DNA of 40,110 nucleotides, from IMG/VR virus record IMGVR_UViG_3300038560_000049, positions 1 through 40,110 of that record. One strand, given 5' to 3'. Origin of the DNA: a virus. Below are positions 37,694-40,110 of the stretch, in pieces. A program made the translations under genes and the position numbers. Each line of letters starts with the position of its first letter. Positions within the stretch are counted from its first letter, which is position 1. The notes below the pieces were generated by a model that worked only from the letters and a program-made list of their open reading frames with translations, did no database searches and was not told the origin of the DNA.

Positions 37694-37765
37694 GGCGGGC
37701 AGCGCAGGCGCGCGAGCGTGGCTTTGACCCACGCGATGATGGTTCAATTCCGTCGCCCGCTGCCA
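37694..37765 (+). tRNA. tRNA-Gln (TTG)
   Basis: 72 nt. Acceptor GGCGGGC/GCCCGCT, stem CGTGG/CCACG around CTTTGAC, T-loop TTCAATT, encoded CCA. Confidence 0.88.
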
Positions 37766-37785
37766 CTTAACCAAGGAGACTGCAC

Positions 37786-38055
37786 ATGACGTCAACGATC
37801 ACCGTGAGTGCTCACCCGGTCCCTCCCAACACCGCTGTTGAGGTACACGCTTACGACGATAAGGGGATGAGTCAGATATACATTCTGGAGAACGGTGCCA
37901 TCCACTCTTTTACAATCAGTGGCGTTCAGGCCGTCCACGTTCATGAGAGCAATGCGATCATGGTAGCGCCGTATGAGCCTGCGCCAGTGCCAGAAGCCGC
38001 ACCGTCTGACCAGCCAACGGTCGATCCCACTTCGGCCCTTTCGACCACAGGTTAA
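37786..38055 (+). CDS. Small hypothetical protein within the tRNA array
   Basis: 89 aa with AAGGAG seven nt before the ATG. Starts MTSTITVSAHPVPPNTAVEV; beta-rich to about residue 60, then a Pro/Ala-rich acidic tail. Its last 22 nt are also the 5' end of tRNA-Glu (38034-38055), so processing of that tRNA would cut the message. No family is recognised. Confidence 0.75.
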   Translation: MTSTITVSAHPVPPNTAVEVHAYDDKGMSQIYILENGAIHSFTISGVQAVHVHESNAIMVAPYEPAPVPEAAPSDQPTVDPTSALSTTG

Positions 38056-38108
38056 GTCGTCACCCTCTCAAAGTGAAGAACCGGGATCGTTACCCGGAAG
38101 GGCCACCA
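38034..38108 (+). tRNA. tRNA-Glu (CTC), overlapping the preceding gene
   Basis: 75 nt. Acceptor GGCCCTT/AAGGGCC, loop CTCTCAA, non-canonical T-loop ATCGTTA, encoded CCA. The 5' 22 nt lie inside the coding gene 37786-38055. Confidence 0.8.
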
Positions 38109-38111
38109 CTT

Positions 38112-38187
38112 GCGGACGTAGCCCAACGGCAGAGGCGACGAACTTAAAATCCGCAAAGCAGGGGTTCGAGTCCCCTCGTCCGCACCA
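38112..38187 (+). tRNA. tRNA-Leu-like (TAA), class I shape
   Basis: 76 nt. Acceptor GCGGACG/CGTCCGC, loop CTTAAAA, T-loop TTCGAGT, encoded CCA. The variable loop is only about 5 nt, unlike normal bacterial tRNA-Leu. The anticodon stem pairs poorly. Confidence 0.7.
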
Positions 38188-38192
38188 AGTTA

Positions 38193-38269
38193 ACCCGCGT
38201 AGCCCAACGGTAGGAGGCATCTGTCTTAGGAACAGAGCAGTGTCCGTTCGAATCGGACCTGGGGTACCA
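38193..38269 (+). tRNA. tRNA-Leu-like (TAG), class I shape
   Basis: 77 nt. Stem TCTGT/ACAGA around CTTAGGA, T-loop TTCGAAT, encoded CCA. Acceptor ACCCGCG/CTGGGGT has two mismatches. Short variable loop. Confidence 0.72.
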
Positions 38270-38273
38270 ATAT

Positions 38274-38361
38274 GGAAGACGCTCGCTATGTGGATGGCAG
38301 CTGGTCTTGAAAACCAGAGGGGACCGCAAGGTCAGGGGTTCGACTCCTCCGTCTTCCGCCA
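38274..38361 (+). tRNA. tRNA-Ser (TGA)
   Basis: 88 nt, class II with a long variable arm. Acceptor GGAAGAC/GTCTTCC, stem CTGGT/ACCAG around CTTGAAA, T-loop TTCGACT, encoded CCA. Confidence 0.9.
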
Positions 38362-38365
38362 TTTT

Positions 38366-38450
38366 GGATGATACAGCCAGTAAGGTTGCTGGGCTTCCCT
38401 GCTAAGGAATGCGCGCCTCACGGCGTTCGGATCGTACCCGAGGTCATCCG
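38366..38450 (+). tRNA. tRNA-Ser (GCT), no encoded CCA
   Basis: 85 nt, class II. Acceptor GGATGAT/GTCATCC, loop CTGCTAA, T-loop ATCGTAC (non-canonical). The 3' end reads G-TCG, so CCA must be added by an enzyme. Confidence 0.78.
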
Positions 38451-38454
38451 TCGT

Positions 38455-38528
38455 GCACTCGTAGCTCAACGGTAGAGCAGCGCGTTGGTATCGCGCCGAC
38501 CACGGATCAACACCGTGCGAGTGCTCCA
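38455..38528 (+). tRNA. tRNA-Thr (GGT)
   Basis: 74 nt. Acceptor GCACTCG/CGAGTGC, stem GCGCG/CGCGC around TTGGTAT, non-canonical T-loop ATCAACA, encoded CCA. Confidence 0.85.
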
Positions 38529-38532
38529 ATTT

Positions 38533-38615
38533 GGGTTGGGAAAGTCGGTGGCTCCGACACCGAGTCTGTAAAACTCGTCCGTAAGGGAGTGGATCGAAAC
38601 CACACCAACCCACCA
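38533..38615 (+). tRNA. tRNA-Tyr (GTA)
   Basis: 83 nt, class II. Acceptor GGGTTGG/CCAACCC, stem CGAGT/ACTCG around CTGTAAA, non-canonical T-loop ATCGAAA, encoded CCA. It directly abuts the next tRNA. Confidence 0.87.
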
Positions 38616-38688
38616 TGCTTTGTTCGTTCAATGGCAGGACACGCGCCCGATAAGCGCGGAACCCTGGTTCGATCCCAGGACGAAGCAT
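38616..38688 (+). tRNA. tRNA-Ile (GAT), no encoded CCA, C33
   Basis: 73 nt. Acceptor TGCTTTG/CGAAGCA, stem CGCGC/GCGCG around CCGATAA (C instead of T at position 33), T-loop TTCGATC. The 3' end is T-TTA rather than CCA. Confidence 0.8.
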
Positions 38689-38697
38689 TTAAATCAC

Positions 38698-38775
38698 GGG
38701 CCAGATGCGATCACTGGTGTGCGCGGCGGTCTTTTAAACCGTGTCAATGGTTGGGTTCGATTCCCACCTGGCCCA
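38698..38775 (+). tRNA. tRNA-Lys (TTT), no encoded CCA
   Basis: 78 nt. Acceptor GGGCCAG/CTGGCCC, stem GCGGT/ACCGT around CTTTTAA, T-loop TTCGATT. The 3' end is A-TCA. Confidence 0.82.
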
Positions 38776-38781
38776 TCAATT

Positions 38782-38857
38782 GCCCCAGATTCTCCCTGGT
38801 GGGGGTCTCGGCTTGTCAAGCCGATGTTGGCGGGATCGTAACCCGTCTGGGGCGCCA
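38782..38857 (+). tRNA. tRNA-Asp (GTC)
   Basis: 76 nt. Acceptor GCCCCAG/CTGGGGC, stem TCGGC/GCCGA around TTGTCAA, non-canonical T-loop ATCGTAA, encoded CCA. Confidence 0.87.
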
Positions 38858-38862
38858 TCTAA

Positions 38863-38933
38863 CTCCGCGGCGACGATCGCAGGCTGGTTTCCTAAACCGG
38901 CACTTGGTGGGTAAGCACCACCCGCGGGGACCA
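38863..38933 (+). tRNA. tRNA-Arg (CCT)
   Basis: 71 nt. Acceptor CTCCGCG/CGCGGGG, stem CTGGT/ACCGG around TTCCTAA, non-canonical T-loop GTAAGCA, encoded CCA. Confidence 0.82.
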
Positions 38934-38939
38934 AATTCC

Positions 38940-38968
38940 TTGATGTTTTGATCCGAATTATCTATATC
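38940..38968 (+). promoter_or_regulatory. Promoter directly before the HNH gene
   Basis: TTGATG (38940-38945), 17-bp spacer, TATATC (38963-38968), then ATG 6 nt later with no Shine-Dalgarno site. The HNH gene thus seems to carry its own promoter and produce a leaderless mRNA. Confidence 0.5.
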
Positions 38969-38974
38969 AAACCT

Positions 38975-39559
38975 ATGAAGAAGTGCCCCCGCTGCAAGCA
39001 AACGCTTCCGCTTACTGAGTTCAAAAAACGCCCTAACGGAGGTCCTGACGCCTATTGTAAGCCATGCAGGCACGAATATGACGCCGACTACCATTGGGTT
39101 AGACGACATGAGGTGAACGAAAGACGGAAAGGAAGGATCAAAGAACGTCGTGTTTTTCTAAGGAATTTCTTTGAGGAAGTGAAAGATGTTCCTTGTCTCG
39201 ATTGCGGCGTCCGATACCCTCCGTACGTCATGCACTTTGATCATCTATCCGATAAGGTGTTTAACATATCGAACGCCAGCAGCCTGGGCGTCAGCATGTC
39301 GAGGCTTCGTGCGGAGATAGCAAAGACTGAAATCGTGTGCGCGAATTGTCATGCGATCCGCACTCACAAACGAAGAACGGAGTGTAACTCATTGGCAGAG
39401 GGCCGAGCTTGGGACTCGGAAGCAGGTGGTTCGATTCCACTCACTCCGACCATTACCGAGGGCGACGCGGAGGAAAGTAATCCGCCGGTCCTACAAACCG
39501 GAAGACGCGGGGCAGTACCGCGGTCGCCTACCAATTCCTCCCATTCGTTCACCAGCTAG
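38975..39559 (+). CDS. HNH endonuclease whose frame runs through tRNA genes
   Basis: 194 aa from ATG 38975. An N-terminal zinc module (CPRCKQTLPLTEFKKR...YCKPC) is followed by the HNH domain: CLDCG, MHFDHLSDK, then KTEIVCANCHAIRTHKRR ending at residue 134. This is a free-standing homing-type nuclease common among phage tRNA genes. From residue 135 (39377) the reading frame enters tRNA-Pro, crosses tRNA-Val and stops in tRNA-Glu. The last 60 residues are therefore encoded by tRNA sequence, which suggests the original stop was lost on insertion. Confidence 0.82.
   Translation: MKKCPRCKQTLPLTEFKKRPNGGPDAYCKPCRHEYDADYHWVRRHEVNERRKGRIKERRVFLRNFFEEVKDVPCLDCGVRYPPYVMHFDHLSDKVFNISNASSLGVSMSRLRAEIAKTEIVCANCHAIRTHKRRTECNSLAEGRAWDSEAGGSIPLTPTITEGDAEESNPPVLQTGRRGAVPRSPTNSSHSFTS
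39378..39452 (+). tRNA. tRNA-Pro (TGG), inside the HNH reading frame
   Basis: 75 nt. Acceptor CGGAGTG/CACTCCG, stem CCGAG/CTCGG around CTTGGGA, T-loop TTCGATT, encoded CCA. Confidence 0.88.
39460..39533 (+). tRNA. tRNA-Val (TAC), inside the HNH reading frame
   Basis: 74 nt. Acceptor GGGCGAC/GTCGCCT, stem CCGGT/ACCGG around CCTACAA (C33), non-canonical T-loop GGCAGTA, encoded CCA. Confidence 0.78.
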
Positions 39560-39612
39560 GATCATCGCCTTTCAAGCGGTGGAAGTGGGGGCAGCACCCA
39601 CATGGGAGACCA
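39538..39612 (+). tRNA. tRNA-Glu (TTC)
   Basis: 75 nt. Acceptor CTCCCAT/ATGGGAG, stem ATCGC/GCGGT around CTTTCAA, non-canonical T-loop GGCAGCA, encoded CCA. Its first 22 nt overlap the HNH frame. Confidence 0.82.
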
Positions 39613-39616
39613 ATAT

Positions 39617-39691
39617 CTCGCCGTGGTCCAAAGGATGGGCGCCGGTCTACGGAACCGGTCTATGCAGGTTCGAGTCCTGCCGGCGAGGCCA
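39617..39691 (+). tRNA. tRNA-Arg (ACG)
   Basis: 75 nt. Acceptor CTCGCCG/CGGCGAG, stem CCGGT/ACCGG around CTACGGA, T-loop TTCGAGT, encoded CCA. An A34 tRNA normally needs deamination by TadA. Confidence 0.9.
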
Positions 39692-39696
39692 TCTAC

Positions 39697-39768
39697 GGGC
39701 CGCCCGCTGAGACGGACAGGCGACTTCTAATCGCCAGCTGGTTGGTTAAATTCCAACGCGGCTCACCA
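39697..39768 (+). tRNA. tRNA-Arg (TCT)
   Basis: 72 nt. Acceptor GGGCCGC/GCGGCTC, stem GGCGA/TCGCC around CTTCTAA, T-loop TTAAATT, encoded CCA. Confidence 0.87.
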
Positions 39769-39771
39769 GAT

Positions 39772-39846
39772 ACTTCCGCAGCTCGATGGACCGAGCGCAG
39801 GTCTCCGAAGCCTGAGATGCGAGTTCGATTCTCGCCGGGAGTGCCA
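39772..39846 (+). tRNA. tRNA-Arg (CCG)
   Basis: 75 nt. Acceptor ACTTCCG/CGGGAGT, stem CAGGT/GCCTG around CTCCGAA, T-loop TTCGATT, encoded CCA. Confidence 0.88.
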
Positions 39847-39849
39847 AAT

Positions 39850-39926
39850 GCGCGACTGGGCAAATGGTAAAGTCGTCCCGCTCAAGACGGGAAGTTTTCT
39901 CGGTTCAAGTCCGAGGTCGCGCACCA
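39850..39926 (+). tRNA. tRNA-Leu-like (CAA), class I shape
   Basis: 77 nt. Acceptor GCGCGAC/GTCGCGC, stem TCCCG/CGGGA around CTCAAGA, T-loop TTCAAGT, encoded CCA. Short variable loop, unlike normal tRNA-Leu. Confidence 0.8.
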
Positions 39927-39929
39927 AAT

Positions 39930-40004
39930 GGACCGTTAGCTCAGTGGTAGAGCGCCATCCTCTTAAGTTGGAAGTCCTCAGTCCGATTCTGAGACGGTCC
40001 TCCA
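39930..40004 (+). tRNA. tRNA-Lys (CTT)
   Basis: 75 nt. Acceptor GGACCGT/ACGGTCC, loop CTCTTAA, T-loop TCCGATT, encoded CCA. One mismatch in the anticodon stem. Confidence 0.88.
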
Positions 40005-40006
40005 AC

Positions 40007-40080
40007 GCTTCTGTAGCACAGTGGCAGTGCAGCTGACCCGTAATCAGCCGACCGCAGTTCGATCCTGCGCAGAAGCTCCA
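40007..40080 (+). tRNA. tRNA-Thr (CGT), C33
   Basis: 74 nt. Acceptor GCTTCTG/CAGAAGC, stem GCTGA/TCAGC around CCCGTAA (C at position 33), T-loop TTCGATC, encoded CCA. The last 30 bases of the window after it show no complete feature. Confidence 0.85.
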
Positions 40081-40110
40081 ACCTATGCTATGAGCCGTCC
40101 ATGACCGCCG

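Noticed and set aside
37116-37795. Several frames of 60-200 aa on both strands in the tRNA cluster
   Set aside because: They coincide with well-folded tRNA genes and lack ribosome-binding sites; only 37786-38055 and 38975-39559 have independent support.
36731-40080. CRISPR array
   Set aside because: The regular 70-90 bp units are tRNAs with complete cloverleaves, not identical repeats with spacers.

Overview
The window is a piece of a tailed double-stranded DNA phage genome. It carries a large and a small terminase subunit, a DnaB-type helicase, a RusA-type resolvase, a RecT/YqaJ-exonuclease recombination pair, two DNA methyltransferases and a dense array of 33 tRNA genes. A GapR-like (DUF2312-like) domain, an Rmf-like domain and an inserted IS1595-family transposon suggest an alphaproteobacterial host, but that is inference and the host cannot be named from the sequence. 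No capsid, portal, tail or lysis gene is recognisable here, so those modules lie outside the window.

Layout. (1) 1-3691, leftward replication operon: GapR/Rmf-like protein, RusA, a small gene, an adenine-type methyltransferase, DnaB and a gene cut by the window edge. Most genes are chained by 4-5 nt start/stop overlaps. (2) 3692-3801, divergent control region. (3) 3802-11597, rightward operon: small HTH protein, membrane protein, a 527-aa coiled-coil protein coupled to a 710-aa ClpB-like AAA+ ATPase, a micro-membrane protein, DnaQ-like exonuclease, HNH-like protein, RecT, YqaJ-type exonuclease and small genes. (4) 11576-15483, leftward array of about 14 very small genes. (5) 15484-17182, an operator-rich control region and a rightward array headed by a ribbon-helix-helix-like protein. 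(6) 17216-17817, promoter and small terminase subunit. (7) 17818-21893, operator-bearing RHH/coiled-coil gene, repeat/hairpin region, small genes, an Rnl2-like RNA ligase, and a rho-independent terminator. (8) 22266-25823, a complete 3,558-bp IS1595-family transposon with passenger genes, 23-bp perfect terminal inverted repeats and an 8-bp target duplication; it splits a phage gene that can be rejoined in frame. (9) 25914-36462, late-type operon: small genes, TerL with a LAGLIDADG intein in its nuclease active site, a sulfotransferase-like protein, glycosyltransferase, exoribonuclease, cytosine-C5 methyltransferase and a sedolisin (S53) peptidase. (10) 36497-40080, promoter/terminator region followed by 33 tRNAs covering all 20 amino acids, with one small gene and one HNH gene embedded.

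How it fits together. The phage has its own replication and recombination enzymes, modifies DNA with two methyltransferase types, and carries a nearly self-sufficient tRNA set together with an RNA ligase that could repair cleaved tRNAs. The strongest candidates for new biology are the ClpB-like/coiled-coil pair, in which the first AAA domain has lost its Walker lysine, and the tRNA array: eleven tRNAs have T-loops lacking the usual TTC signature, and three leucine-anticodon tRNAs lack the long variable arm. Several regulatory or mobile genes start 5-8 nt after a -10-like box with no Shine-Dalgarno sequence, suggesting leaderless mRNAs.
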